53,905 nucleotides of DNA, from positions 1 through 53,905 of the forward strand of contig JAYMTA010000048.1 of the NCBI GenBank assembly GCA_036897625.1. Direction: 5' to 3'. The notes under the pieces were generated by a model. The model was not told the origin of the DNA and did not search any database. It saw nothing but the letters and a program-made list of their open reading frames with translations. A program made the translations under genes and the position numbers. The stretch's first letter is position 1. Each line of letters starts with the position of its first letter. Positions 24,101 to 40,966 of this stretch are shown piece by piece. The DNA comes from Pelargonium cotyledonis. Its lineage: Eukaryota; Streptophyta; Magnoliopsida; Geraniales; Geraniaceae.

Positions 24101-27100
24101 TGTTCTGAATTTACTTTTATTACAACTATTTTCAGATTAGTTTATCTTTTGAGGTCGTTATGGGTCAGTTATGTTTTTATTTTAAATAGTTTAGTTTGTC
24201 TATGGTGAAGACAGTTTATGATAATTTGAAAAGTTCAGATCAGATTTCTCTTCCCTTCTTCTCTGTGTTCTTCCCTTTGTTCTGTTTTTCTACTTTATTT
24301 CCTTTTGCTTCAATAACTTCAATTCTAAACCTACTGTCCTACATCACAACATTTCGTATCTTAAATATTCCCCAATCAACTACAGAAGAAGACATTTTCC
24401 AAATAAACGAAAATTTCCAAACAAATCAGCATGGAGCCTTGTATGAACAATGAACAGCTAGTAATTGACATGAAATACATAATCTAGGTGAGTTTGTAGA
24501 CATGTACACACCTTTAAATCCTGGCCCCGGTAAAGCTGGAAAATCTTCATTTTGGATGCTGAACTCTTGGTTTTGTTGAACAATGGGACCAAGACCTTGC
24601 TTTCGAAGTGAACCTGAAAATTTGTTCTTTGAATTACATTCCCAACTAATGAGACAGTGGAAGAAAAGAATTCTCATAAAGCAAAGTTCAAAGAGATTTA
24701 TTATATTACCCAGTTGTCCTTGAGGCCCACCAGCAGAACTAGGACGACTTGTCAACTGAGGGAAATCATTATTAATGTCAAAAGGAGAGCTGTCATTGGA
24801 GTTTGCATCATTCAACATTCCCATATTACTTAGATTGTTAACAGCTTGGATGTGGTTTTGAGAAAGTGGAGCCCCAGAAGGATAGGAACTTCCTAACATA
24901 GACAATACCTGCGGAGATCCTGAGCCCAACATGTGCCATTAAACAAATATATCTTACAAAAATGATATAAAAAGAAACAATTCAATGCCAATAATGATAA
25001 CTTTCTATGAGAATACATATAATGTTAATCAACAACATAGACACAAATATGATCCAAGCAATGATAACAGAAGTGAACATCATGTTCCAATATTAATTAC
25101 TGCACACTGTAAGATGATACAATGTTAGCATTCAAACATTCATACCAAAAAATAATAATAATAATAAAAACTAGGAATCTCTAGAAACCAAAAGGTTATA
25201 TAGTTACTTCTATGGACTTTGAATTATATATAACCAACATCCATATCAGAGAACTAAGAGAACACATGGCTCATGATGTGGAAAAAAGTTCTAAATCATT
25301 GAGAGGATCTAACAATCAATGAAGCATTAATTTGTACGCGGAAGCATGATTCGTTAATTTTTACAATAAACAAAGATATATAGAAATCGGCCACTTAAGT
25401 TTTTAATTAAAAATATACATTTTATATGCAACAAATTATATGAACTTATAATTTCCAACTATAGAAAGTTAAATTTAATGACAAACATGTCATCTAAAAA
25501 TCAAGGTTGTCTTCATTACAAACTAAATACAATAATAGTTGCAATCAACTTTATTTTAAACATTTTAAGTTATTAGTAATTACAAAACATTAACAACAGT
25601 AGTTCAAACTAAACAAAGAAGTAAAACCATTTCGATGTCATTTATATTCAATATTATTTTGAAATTACAAATAGAATTGGACCATTCGTACCCAACACGA
25701 TACGTCGCAAAGATGGTGAATCGGTGCTTCATACATGTACCACTAGGTATGAATTGAGTTATATGGAAAGAGGCGAAACATTAGCATTCTCAACAATAAA
25801 ACTAATCTAACTCTTAAATAGAATGTGCGTATATATATCCTTGTTTTGCTTCTCAATTAATTTCCAAACTTCAACCAATGTAAACAGAATATTCTACTAA
25901 GTTATTAACACTCCGAATCTTAGTTAGTAACCACAGAACGGTCTTTAGGGAGTGATTCGCGTTCCGGAACATTCATTCCAGATCGCAGAATGGCGATCCA
26001 AAACGCTATAGTTGGCGATCTAGAAGGATTAAAAGAACTGACCTTCATTGTCTGATACGATCTAGGAAGACGATCCACTGCTTGAAGAAGAGGATGAAAC
26101 GGCGCTTAGAAGGAAAATGAAAGATGTGGCTCTTTTATATGCTGCGAGCCGCAGTGTGTTTAAGGTTTAGGGTTACTCGGTTATGTTGTTTCTAGAAGAA
26201 TACACAATAATATATTTTTATTATTAAAAATACAATTTATTTTTCATTTTGATATCATTTAGAGAATTAATTGCTTACCTAGTTAACATTTTTTATTATA
26301 AAAATTTAAACAATGAATTATTATACTTAGTTAATAATTAATAATGTTATATTCTACAAATAGTGTTACTTTGCTCTGCATTAAGCATTCCACATTCCAA
26401 ATATATGCTTTCGTTCTGAGTTAAATGTTCAGAATAAGCCTAGCCCTAACACACCATGTTCCGCAACACCTAACAATAACATTCTGCATTCCCTTTTCCG
26501 CTGTTCTAGGTAACTATGCACATTTATCATATTCTACTCTAAACAATGCAAACTCAATCTATAACAAGTGCTCAAACAAATCAACAATTACATTATCTTG
26601 TACTACCATAATAGTAGAAAATATTCGACTAGTAAAAATAGCCAGAAATGAAATACATACATATATTGGTACCAAAAGAGCATATTGTACCTTGAGGAAG
26701 CACACCACTCATCAATCGATTTTGTCCTTGAACACTTAAACTTCCAGATCCACCATTCCCGGATAAATTCAAACGAGAAGCAATACCTGGCATAGACAAC
26801 CCTCCACCTGAGCTTATGCTCCTTCCAATGTTACCCCCACCAACCATATTTCCCATAGAACTTGTGATTCGAGAACCTGCATTACCCAGAATTTGGGATA
26901 CACCACCCAAACCTGGAACAGCATTTCGGTTACCAATTGCGGCTGAGGTAGGGAGAATCCCAGGAATTGAACCTCCAACTCCATTTGTACTACTACTAAA
27001 TCCAGGATTTCCTACAACACTTATACTTCCTCTATTTGTAACTCCTGAATGTCCATGGGAGCTTCCATGAGATAACTGCAAAATAAATTAACAAAAAACT

Positions 27101-28316
27101 GGCATATTGTAGAACTAGGAGTAAACAAAAGTGACAGAAAAGATTAAGCTCTTGAGATGCATTCAGTCTTCTCAAACTACAAACGTGATGTGAATATTAT
27201 AACTACCTGGGAAAGAGCTACAGGGAGATTATTTGATGCAAATCGACCACTAGAAAGGCTTCCAGTAGGTTGTTGCACTCCGCCTGAAGGAACATTGTTC
27301 ATTGTGGAGTTTCTCGATGACAGAGTACCAGTCATGTTGGGGACATTAAAATTCCCATGAATGCTGTGCATTCCTGGGATATTACCTGAAAATAAAAACG
27401 CTTACGCATTAATTATGACAAATATGCATTTGTGAAACCTCAGCAACAATTACCCACCACTGTGATGAAAAACAGGAGAGGCTGCACCAGACTGCCCTGA
27501 GAAAGAAGTAGCAAAAGAACGCCCAGAGCTGTCCAGAAGATTTGATGTTGACCCGTTGACAGACGACTGCAAAAAGAAATGACGTCACATTTCATAATAA
27601 GCAGACAACCAGACACCCAAAAACAATAGTAATAATTATACGACCAAAACACAAACATTGACCAAAAGAAACAACTGAATGTTGATTGCATAACAAATCC
27701 ATTTCCTAAATTTATCATAACTTCAACATGATCCTAGGATGTAGAGAAGTGTTTTTCAATTTGAAGGACTGCAATTAAAATCTAGTTTACAATCATTTCA
27801 AGCACGAGATATTTCCAGAGCAACCAGTACACCATATCAACATCGTATTCCTGTTCACAATTAATATAAACACAATTACACAGAACAAATGCTTACAAAA
27901 AATGTTGCATGGTGATGGACCCAAAAATCTACATATATGGACTAAGCATCGATAGTATGAACCCATTCCACATTATAAACAAATTGAAAATAATAAGATA
28001 ACACCGTATTCCAATGATTCGGTGATGATAATAATAAGACCCTCGGAAATTTATTTTAACCAAACATATAGTATATCTACTATGGAAAAACTCCTTGCAC
28101 CACACAGAATCACTTTCCATTGGGGCAAAGGAAAAAACAAAAACTTCAAATCTAATGGATAGTCCAAAGCATTGAATGTTTGAACACATCATGTAAATAC
28201 AAGAAAATAACTAATCATGATAATGAAGAAATGTCAAGAAGTTAAATTTTGAGATTGTTGCTCATTGGAATAAATTATAAATAGGTGATAGACAATACAT
28301 TTAATAACCCCGACAT
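21115..28316 (-). CDS. NOT2: CCR4-NOT complex subunit NOT2 (VIP2-like)
   Basis: Thirteen coding exons in transcript order: 28316-28299, 27566-27458, 27385-27207, 27075-26691, 24919-24710, 24613-24512, 23227-23139, 23042-22863, 22520-22098, 21735-21683, 21590-21549, 21405-21261 and 21174-21115. They total 1995 nt (664 aa; Arabidopsis VIP2 is about 614). NOT2 is a core scaffold of CCR4-NOT, which deadenylates mRNA and also affects Pol II and small-RNA pathways. The N-terminal two thirds are Ser/Gly/Asn/Gln-rich and disordered (PSGGVQQPTGSLSSGRFASN). The conserved NOT2/3/5 box covers about residues 535-664 (FGSPWSDEPAKGDPEF; NRGWFYHKELRTWL; end KRPALPQY). The first coding exon supplies only MSGLLN, a microexon chosen because it restores the family N-terminus and a GT donor. 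A Stowaway MITE sits in the intron between exons 9 and 10. Confidence 0.95.
21775..22042. mobile_element. Stowaway-type MITE, copy 2 (in a NOT2 intron)
   Basis: The ends are TACTCCCTCCGTCCCAAAAT and its near-perfect inverse, with TA at each edge, and the length is 268 bp. It belongs to the same family as 3943-4213, with collinear internal sequence. The termini here are much better preserved, suggesting a younger copy. It lies between the NOT2 exons ending at 22098 and starting at 21735, only about 40 bp upstream of the latter's acceptor. Confidence 0.93.
23228..24511. other. NOT2 intron 6
   Basis: A 1.28-kb intron. The stretch 23580-23890 is GC-richer than its surroundings (GGCGCCGCAGCGCC and GGGCGGGG-type words) and may be a decayed dispersed repeat. 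I found no terminal repeats or convincing protein. Confidence 0.5.
24920..26690. other. NOT2 intron 4
   Basis: A 1.77-kb AT-rich intron with no coding exon. Its only notable content is the promoter-like island at 26038-26174 and a short (AAT)n tract near 25148. Confidence 0.7.
26038..26174 (-). promoter_or_regulatory. Promoter plus first-exon-like island inside NOT2 intron 4
   Basis: On the minus strand, in order: a telo-box (AACCCTAAACC, within 26174-26161), a TATA motif (ATATAAAAGA, 26140-26131), a pyrimidine-rich leader (CATCCTCTTCTTC) and ATGAAG at 26048-26043, directly followed by the splice-donor-like GTCAG. Telo-boxes with short leaders and a two-codon first exon are typical of plant ribosomal-protein genes; RPS6 begins Met-Lys. 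No further coding exon follows. Splicing ATGAAG to NOT2 exon 5 would be out of frame, so an alternative NOT2 start is not supported. Likely a captured gene 5' end. Confidence 0.4.
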
Positions 28317-28630
28317 TGCAGATGAATCAAGAGATCATGCAAAAAATCATTCCTTGCTGAGAAGCAGCTTCTCCTTGTCTTGAGAATAAATTGATAAAAA
28401 AATGCAAATTCGAAAAAGCTTTGTCTCGAAGATTCAACCTATAGCCTGAAAGGGGATAGCGTGATTGTAAGAGATTTATCCAGACATGAAAAGAGGCAGA
28501 AGTAAGCAGACAACCAAAATCATTAAGATAAAATACATAAACAAACCCCACCATAATATTTTTTCTCTTTATCAATACGTACTTACAATTACAAACTTGA
28601 TCCTCTGTGAATTCAAAGACTAACGGCATA

Positions 28631-28873
28631 TACTCCCTCCACCACAAAATGAGTGTCAACTTTCTCTAAAAAAATTGTCCTAAAACGAGTGCCCTTTCTA
28701 CTTTGGCGAGGTAGTTATGCATGAATTACCAACAATATCCCTAAGATAAGTTAGGTAAAACATCTTGAGCTTGTTACAACAATTGCTTAGGGGTAAAATC
28801 TAACTTTAACTAACTCATCCTCAATCTTTATAGAAATGGAAAAGTGGACATTCAGTTTGGGAGTGAGGGAGTA
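28631..28873. mobile_element. Stowaway-type MITE in the NOT2 leader intron (family B)
   Basis: Ends TACTCCCTCCACCACAAAAT and, inverted, TACTCCCTCACTCCCAAACT, with flanking TA. The interior (GTAGTTATGCATGAATTACC and similar) is unrelated to the family at 3943 and 21775 but resembles that of 29054-29303. The length is 243 bp, with no ORF. Confidence 0.85.
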
Positions 28874-29053
28874 CAATAAATATTACAAAATTATGTTCAT
28901 TTAGCTCATAATCTTTCAGCTTTGTGACTTATTTAGACCAATAGTAGCCTATCATAATGTTATCTAAACAGTATTAAGAACAACCTGGGGGAGTATTTGT
29001 ATGGAGAAGAAAATGCAGGAGTGAATCACAATCCTATGAGATAAACTAACATA

Positions 29054-29303
29054 TACTCCCTCCGTAGTAGAATGAAGGTCCGGTTTTCCCTAGAATTTTT
29101 GTCTCAATACGACTTTTCCCTTTCTTTTTTTAGGAAATTAGTTGTGTATGAATAACCAATAGTTTCTCTCTTAACAATCTAGTTAGTATCACTTAAGTTT
29201 GTTACAATAGAGTTACAAAAGAAAATGCACAGACACTAACTAACACATTCTAAATTTTTCTCAAAATTAAAATTAAAATTTTGGTGGGACGAGAGATGGA
29301 GTA
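29054..29303. mobile_element. Stowaway-type MITE in the NOT2 leader intron (family B, second copy)
   Basis: Left end TACTCCCTCCGTAGTAGAAT; right end inverted TACTCCATCTCTCGTCCCAC. About 250 bp. The internal sequence parallels 28631-28873 (TAGTTGTGTATGAATAACCA versus TAGTTATGCATGAATTACCA, and GTTTGTTACAAT versus GCTTGTTACAAC), so the two are diverged relatives. Confidence 0.8.
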
Positions 29304-29370
29304 CAGCAAATGATCATGACAATACAAACCAAAGTAAACATATTTTACTAACTAAGAGAAAAATGAAAAC

Positions 29371-29399
29371 CGAAACACTCATTTTGGGACGAAGGGAGC
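29371..29399. mobile_element. Solo right end of a Stowaway MITE
   Basis: Matches the right terminus of the 21775-22042 family (CACTCATTTTGGGACGAAGG then GAGC), but no matching left end lies nearby. A truncated remnant. Confidence 0.6.
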
Positions 29400-30000
29400 A
29401 ATAACAAAGTAAAGCATGTAACATTAGCTAAATTCATAAGTTAATCAACTAAGTATGTACTCAGTTTTAATACAACTTCTGATCCTACCTATATGCATGA
29501 ACATCATCTCCATACAAGACAAAATCCCTCAGCAATGCAATGCAGCAACTCAGAGTAATGCCGAGCAGAGAAATTAACTATCTAAACCTCCCGTTAGGTT
29601 AGAGAGACAAAGATAATGAGAAATTTGGTTCAATTTCCCACACTTTCTCGGCAAAAATAAACCGAGAACCAGAGAAAAAAATTCAAAATCAACTTCGCAA
29701 TCTTCTTGAACAATGTAACCATGACATTAATCCCGGAATTGAGATACATAATATGAAAAAACATAAAAATGAACAAAAAACGAAGAGCAGTGACAGAATG
29801 CAACAGTAGAAATGGAGTGGGAAATATTCTGGAATAAACGAGACTCGGAAACGAGTCAAATCAACTCGAAACGTGAAGAAACAGTACCTGAGAAGCAGAT
29901 CAGAGGAAGACAAAGATGTTCGGTTCCGAGTGAAATAACGAGTTGGTTTGCCCTAAATCGGAAATCAACAAAATCGTAACAACGAAAGGTTGGTTAGGGA

Positions 30001-32184
30001 CAGAGAGAGAGAGATATTGGGGTGTAGATGAAAATTAAGAAAATGGATTGATGAGTATCTATTGAAAATATGGGTAAAGTTCCCGTGTGGCGGCGTCTTT
30101 ATTATTGTGAATGGAGGTTCGCCGCTTTTGTGAACCATGAACATGATTGAGTTTGAGTTAATTTCTTTTTTATTTAATAAAAATTATAAAGAAAGTTTTG
30201 AAATAGGCCCATCCATAAATAAATTGTTTGATTTGATGCCTAGGTAAATCTTTTTTTGGTGCATTATGATTTAAACACAAATTTGTTGATGTTAACATCA
30301 GGCATCATGGTGTTTAGTTAGGCAATTATGGTTTCAAGTATTAGAAGATATTATCTATATTTTAGGTTCATGTTTACGAACCACTTTGGTAATTAAGGGT
30401 AAGTAAAAGTCCAATTATTATGAACTACTAAATACTTGAAATTTGCTTCTAACTTCTCCAAATCTTTATTCATTAGTATTTGTTTATTTTTTAGGCATTG
30501 ATTTTCATTTACACAAGTCTTTTTTCCATAAATCAATCAAACACTAATTTTTTATTAGCTATTCTTTTTGTCTTTACTTAGGCCTTGTATGGGTAGTCTA
30601 CTTACCTCCTGCAGGAGCAATGTTTATAGACAAATTAGGAAGAAGATGTTTGGCTGTTGAGACACTGTAGCTATGGTCTATAGAGAATGAGGCTTGCAGG
30701 AGCTTTCTCCACAAGAGGTGGGAGGCTCCTGCATCAATCACTGTAGTTCTTATGAGAAATATTCACCTCAAAATACCCTTCAATCCCAAAGAATGAAAAA
30801 AGAAGAGTTGCAGAGATAGATTGTTATAGAGAAATGGAGAGTCGCAGAAAATGAGAAAGATGTAGAGAAATGAGAGTTGCAAAAAAAAAAAATTTGACAT
30901 ATTTTTTGCTGCATCGATTTTTTGGTTTTATTTGGAGAAGGGGAAATAGAATCTCACTCTCAAAGTTGTTGATGATAGTTACATTCATCACAATTTTGCA
31001 TTCATAGTCCGATGTGTGTACTCGGGTCCATGTGTCGTTCCCATAGCAGGGATTGACTTATCACTACAGTTTCATAATTTAGAAACGTTAATGCAATGTT
31101 ATATGTCTTCTAGTGTTTGTGACATATGACATTGCTACCAATTTGATGGGATCATATAAAGTCATACTTCTCAAAGAACTTCATGTATGTGAAACTTTGT
31201 ACACTCGACTCTTGCCTCATGGCACACAAACGATTATAAGAAAGATGGTCATACGATACCGCTTGATTAAATATTTCTCTCAAGTGGTCCACATGGAAGG
31301 TAGTTAATTTGGGTTTGACTGTCTCCTAAAACAAACAAATCGTAAATTACTCATTTTTAAGAGACAACTTAAGTGACTTACAAGAATTATAATATGTTAG
31401 GAAAAATAAATTTTGGTCGTCTCATAAACTTGCAATTTTCGTAATGATACTTAAGCGTCTCTCAGAATAAATCGGCTTCCAAATGCATGTGTTAATTTGA
31501 GGGGTCGAATTTATTTATTAAAAATTGTGCAGCATCATTAACAAATTAATAAGAACGAGTAATAAATGATAATAGATAAATCCAACAAAACCATGCATTG
31601 TAACCCTCAAAACACAACCCACTTTTGTAAAGATCATGACTTACCAATTGGCTTCATCTCATTTTCCCTTTCCTTTTGGATTACCTCTTCCGTTAAATAT
31701 ATTTAGTTTTTCCTTAAACCCACCAATATCTCTCTTTCCCTCCCTTTCTCCATCCAACCACAAATAAAATATGGGTCAAACGAAAGTGACAACCAAAGCA
31801 ACATGAGAATCGAAGTTTCTACAAGTGGGCCCACTCATTAGGTCACCATTGATTCACAGTAAATAAACTTGTTTTCAACTCATATTCAGTTATTCACTGC
31901 ACTAATTTTTATTTTTGCTGAAAATTGCTAATGGAAACAATGACATATGTAGGAAAGAGAAGAACTTCCCACATTTCTCCCCATGATTTTGCATTTATTA
32001 ATCTAAACTCGTGCGCACTCGAATTGTTATCTGATTTGATTAATCATACAAACTTTTAGATTACGAGCATTAAAAATGTGATTTCATCGAGACTTGAATG
32101 AACTTTAAACCTTTTTAGATCATCGAATTTGGGTTAGGCTTTATCGATCTAAAGCCTTAAAACCCCGATTAGAACCCAAAATTG
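30001..32184. other. Spacer between NOT2 and the small minus-strand gene
   Basis: The left edge is the NOT2 promoter. Between 30590 and 30790 the word CTCCTGCA recurs in both orientations, including the palindrome CTCCTGCAGGAG (30606-30617). It looks like part of a degraded MITE, but I could not define both ends. The rest is AT-rich with no coding signal. Confidence 0.45.
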
Positions 32185-32799
32185 TCATCTCTCCTCCGAG
32201 TAGTAGCCTCTGTGACAATGGACTCTATCAACCTTCGAAGCACAATAAAGCAAGAGACCATAGATGGAGATCAAAGCCGCACACGAAACCTCTTTAACCT
32301 TCCTCAGCACCACACACCTCCGCATATGTTTCGCGGACAACAAAGCGGCGCACGAAACCTCCTTAACCTTCCTCAGCACCGCACTCCTCTGCATCTCTTT
32401 CGCGGACAACAAAGCCGCACTCGAAACCTCTCGAACCTTCCTCAGCACCACACTACTATGTTTACTGGTGCTGCTTCGAATCTGCTTAATATTATTCACA
32501 ATTCTGCTATGGTTTATGAGTACCAATCTGTCCCTCAACCTCTCGAGACGCTTCTTCGTCTTCTCCGGCACGCTCTCTTTTTCTCTCGAGAATGTGTAGC
32601 TCCTCAGGTACATTTGCCGGCAAGATATGCTGTCCACCGCTCTAGGACTGTGCGTGTGTTGCTCTAGTAGCTTACTAGAGCTCACTGACCTCACAAACTC
32701 CACGTCCGACTCCGGCCACTTGTTGAGGTTCACGTAGGTCCGCCGGACCGGTGCTTTTGCATCGTCGTCTGTGCAGCTTGATACGCAGGCCGGCGACAT
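32185..32799 (-). CDS. Small plant-specific protein with a triplicated 23-residue module
   Basis: A single-exon ORF of 204 aa from ATG 32799-32797 to a stop at 32187-32185, with a TATA motif about 90 bp upstream (32886-32895). The middle (SISCRQMYLRSYTFSREKES, then VPEKTKK) resembles a family of uncharacterised small plant proteins that I recognise only by this signature. The second half has three tandem copies of a module built on VLRKVKEVSCAALLSAK, basic and amphipathic, with hydrophobic Ala/Leu runs. No signal peptide is obvious. The function is unknown. The antisense ORFs in this interval share the repeats but lack this start context. Confidence 0.75.
   Translation of the reverse strand: MSPACVSSCTDDDAKAPVRRTYVNLNKWPESDVEFVRSVSSSKLLEQHTHSPRAVDSISCRQMYLRSYTFSREKESVPEKTKKRLERLRDRLVLINHSRIVNNIKQIRSSTSKHSSVVLRKVREVSSAALLSAKEMQRSAVLRKVKEVSCAALLSAKHMRRCVVLRKVKEVSCAALISIYGLLLYCASKVDRVHCHRGYYSEER
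32273..32460. repeat. 69-bp coding tandem repeat, almost three copies
   Basis: Copies start at 32273, 32342 and 32411, each AAAGCCGCAC or a close variant and running through GAAACCTC, ACCTTCCTCAGCACC and TTTCGCGGACAAC. The period is 69 bp, so the reading frame is kept. The third copy is truncated. The copies differ by only a few bases. Confidence 0.95.
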
Positions 32800-34119
32800 G
32801 GTTAATTGTGTTGAAACACTAGCAAATATGGAGTTTATTAAGAAAAAAGGAGTTAGGGTTTGTGGCTTTTGGGGTTGTTATGGTTAATATATACCGTGGC
32901 TAAGGACAAAATAGGAATGTGATGATTTGGCATCATGTGTGTATGTACGTTGTTAAGGTATGTAATTTGGAAGAATCGTAGATATGGATTCGAAAAAAGA
33001 GTAGAAGAAGCTTTAAAAAGTTGAGGTGATATGGCTGCTAGTGTTTTGTTTAGAATATTTTTAGCAACGCTAAATGATGAATATGTGGAGTCAAAGACGT
33101 GTATTATCAAATTATGGCCGGTTTTCATGAATTGGTGATTGAAGAATGAAGAATGCAAGTCCACTTGCAGATAATAAGCTTAGATATCTATGCTCTAATT
33201 TGAACGTTAAATTGAATGAAGTCAAGTGTTATGCACAAACAAGAAGGATCATAAGTCATGAAAGTACCGCACACCATTTTTTTAGCAATGACTTAATGGT
33301 TTAAAACACAATTCTCAGTTGAAGGATAAGAACGCAAATTTTGTTATGTCTAGTAGAAAGAGATTGGGGTTTTGAAACAAATTGAAGAGATTCTCAATTG
33401 TGGAATACGCCTTATTTGATAGATACTAAAAGGAGTTTGCAAGCAAACAATTATATAAAGTAACCTAAAATTTTATATTTAATATATGTATCATTTATTT
33501 TATTGAGAATTTATATCTCTACAATAAAGTTCTAAATAAAAAAAAAAAGATGAAAAGAAAATGCGATTTTCATGTCAATATCTTTCTCATGATAACTTAT
33601 GCATAATTCAAATATGACAATGTGAATATCTTGAACCAAAAGTTTAATTTAATGTGGCTTCGGATTACATATTCGCTAAAGTTTGGTACATGTGGATGCA
33701 TACATGCTAGAACTGACCATTCGACTTTAAAGTTATATATAATTATAATATAAAACAACTTCAAATCGACTTTTGAAATGAGCGAGTCCTTGTTGTGATT
33801 TTCATATATTGGATAGCGTATTGTACTTAAAAATGAGTGTATTAATGTGTTCATCCACCTAAAAAATCATCAAAATTTGTATATAATCATAACTTGTAAC
33901 AATATTGTTCGATTTGAAGTGCTTGCATAATTGAGTCCAAACGGTAAACTCTAGATCATGTGCACACTCGCTCATATGGGCCACGTCATATTTTAGCTCA
34001 ATTAGCATTTTCACAAAAATATACTATTATTTGTAGTATTACGAAAAATGTGTATCAATCAGATCACATGCGATCTCACGTGACCTTTCTTACGCGGCAT
34101 CACTACTGGACTGTATGTA
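32800..34119. other. Spacer upstream of the small gene and ECA
   Basis: A divergent intergenic region holding both promoters. AT-rich, and I see no gene or element in it. Confidence 0.5.
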
Positions 34120-34803
34120 CTGTTTCGATCCTGTAACTTCCATAACAAACAAACACCAGAGATTAAGCAAATTGAATCGCTCTTTGCTCAATTTTCTTTC
34201 TCTCTTTTCTTTTCTCTTCTTTTCATTTTTCCTTTCTCGGAAGCTAAGAGAAAATCAGAGACGAGTAACAAAATGTCAGGTTGAGGAAGCGTCACCGCCA
34301 TAACCGATCACTCATGGAATCGGTAAATTCAATTTCTCATTCTTCTTTATTTTTTCTAGATTGGCATTCCTCGTTTTCTCTTTATTTATTGCTCTGTTTG
34401 GCTCCCGAGAAAACGTAGGAAGTTATTTGAAAGTGTAACGGTTTTTAAATCATTAATTTTGCGAGGAAGATGCAGGCGAGATCACTTGAAGTGAACTGAG
34501 TCTCATAATGTAATGATCAGTGATATTGGAACAAACAAACAAACAAAACAAAAACTGATAGAAATTTGTTATGCCTTTTTTTATTTAGTTATTAATTTGA
34601 TTATTGACCAGTGAATAGGTTCAGAGATTTCTGATTCACTGTGCTTTACATAACTTGTTTGGTTAATCAGGTCAAAATATTCAAATTCTCCTCATAGATT
34701 TATCTGTTTCTGTGGGAAAAGGGGAACGAAGTTTCCAGTAAGAGGGCGTGTTTTCAGTTTCTTCTCGAATTGATTTTGGTTGTCAGCGATCAGTGTATTT
34801 TCT
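34120..34803 (+). promoter_or_regulatory. ECA 5' leader with a probable leader intron
   Basis: A long pyrimidine tract (TTTCTCTCTTTTCTTTTCTC near 34200) suggests a leader exon. A donor (GAATCG, then GTAAAT, about 34320) and an acceptor (TTAATCAG, ending 34670) would define a leader intron of about 350 nt. The leader contains upstream ATGs (for example a three-codon uORF near 34273) that could reduce translation. All boundaries are inferred from consensus. Confidence 0.4.
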
Positions 34804-39864
<5,061 letters not shown>

Positions 39865-40324
39865 CTTCACAAAGCACCAAAGGATGGGAGTGACTTCCTC
39901 TATGTCCAAACCTGCAACATTGCCATTGTTAACACCACAAGGGTTGGTTTGGAAAGAGACCAAACTAGATTGACTGAACTGAAGTTTCACTAAACAGAAA
40001 TTATTCCAGAGACAGTACTTGCTGAAACATGCCCTGATGACCCAGAATCATAATGTCTGTTAATTTATGCAATCACTGCAATAAAAACTTATGTTAACAA
40101 ACAGTCCTTTGATGCAACATCAAATTTGAATGATACATGAACACAGAAATAATTTGGAGCAAATTGATCTGAAATTGAGATTTGAAATTCCAATTACAAC
40201 ACTACCTAAAACAAGCTAGCAACATTTTCCATCAGAAAACAGTAATTACAAGAAAATCATAACCCAAATCCACAACCAAAAGACCACTACATTCTTGACC
40301 GCAAGACTTTTCAACACCAAACCC
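39865..40324. other. Convergent 3' region of ECA and H4
   Basis: Holds the two 3' UTRs. No other feature seen. Confidence 0.6.
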
Positions 40325-40645
<321 letters not shown>

Positions 40646-40715
40646 TCAGATTTGGTTTCTAAGAAGAGAGTGATTTGATTTTTGTTCGATATGAAAAATG
40701 TTATTATTGGGTTTG

Positions 40716-40723
40716 TATTTATA
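40716..40723 (-). promoter_or_regulatory. TATA box of H4
   Basis: The minus strand reads TATAAATA about 80 bp before the H4 ATG, the usual spacing for plant H4 genes. Confidence 0.7.
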
Positions 40724-40833
40724 GATAGGATCTCGGAGGCGAGGAAACGGGTGCGATCCGTGGGATGGTTAATGGAAATGTTTCCATCCGTAGATTCTTC
40801 TAATTGGACGGTTCAGATGGAGAGACAGTGGGG

Positions 40834-40852
40834 TGCGGATCGGTGACGTGGC
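40834..40852 (-). promoter_or_regulatory. Histone octamer/hexamer-type element
   Basis: The minus strand reads GCCACGTCACCGATCCGCA. It couples an ACGTCA hexamer-like motif to GATCCGCA, a one-base variant of the plant histone octamer GATCCGCG (CGCGGATC). A second GATCCG-type motif lies near 40754. These elements drive S-phase histone transcription in plants. Confidence 0.65.
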
Positions 40853-40966
40853 GAAACTGGGCGGTCTGCTTTTTGTGTTTGTTTTACAAAGGTTTTCGTT
40901 TTGAAATTGGTGAAGACAACGCGCGGGACACTGAATTATTGGAACATAAGCCCATAACACAAAAAG

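Larger units (their letters stand above)
28299..30000 (-). promoter_or_regulatory. NOT2 5' UTR, leader intron and uORF
   Basis: A 5' UTR exon probably runs from about 30000 to 29888, ending TCTCAG before a GTACTG donor. The next exon would begin at 28356 (acceptor CTTCTCAG) and hold the start codon at 28316. The 1.5-kb leader intron contains two Stowaway-type MITEs. In the second exon a uORF of seven codons (MIFCMIS, 28350-28327) ends 10 nt before the start codon. The exon boundaries are inferred from splice consensus; the transcription start is approximate. Confidence 0.5.

Noticed and set aside
30590-30790. Palindromic CTCCTGCAGGAG region as a complete MITE
   Set aside because: I could not find two matching ends or a target duplication.
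34780-34803. Longer N-terminus for the Ca2+-ATPase
   Set aside because: It would start at TTG. The first ATG (34804) gives the family length. The same reasoning excludes TTG 8822 for the ankyrin gene and GTG 41028 for RPP30.
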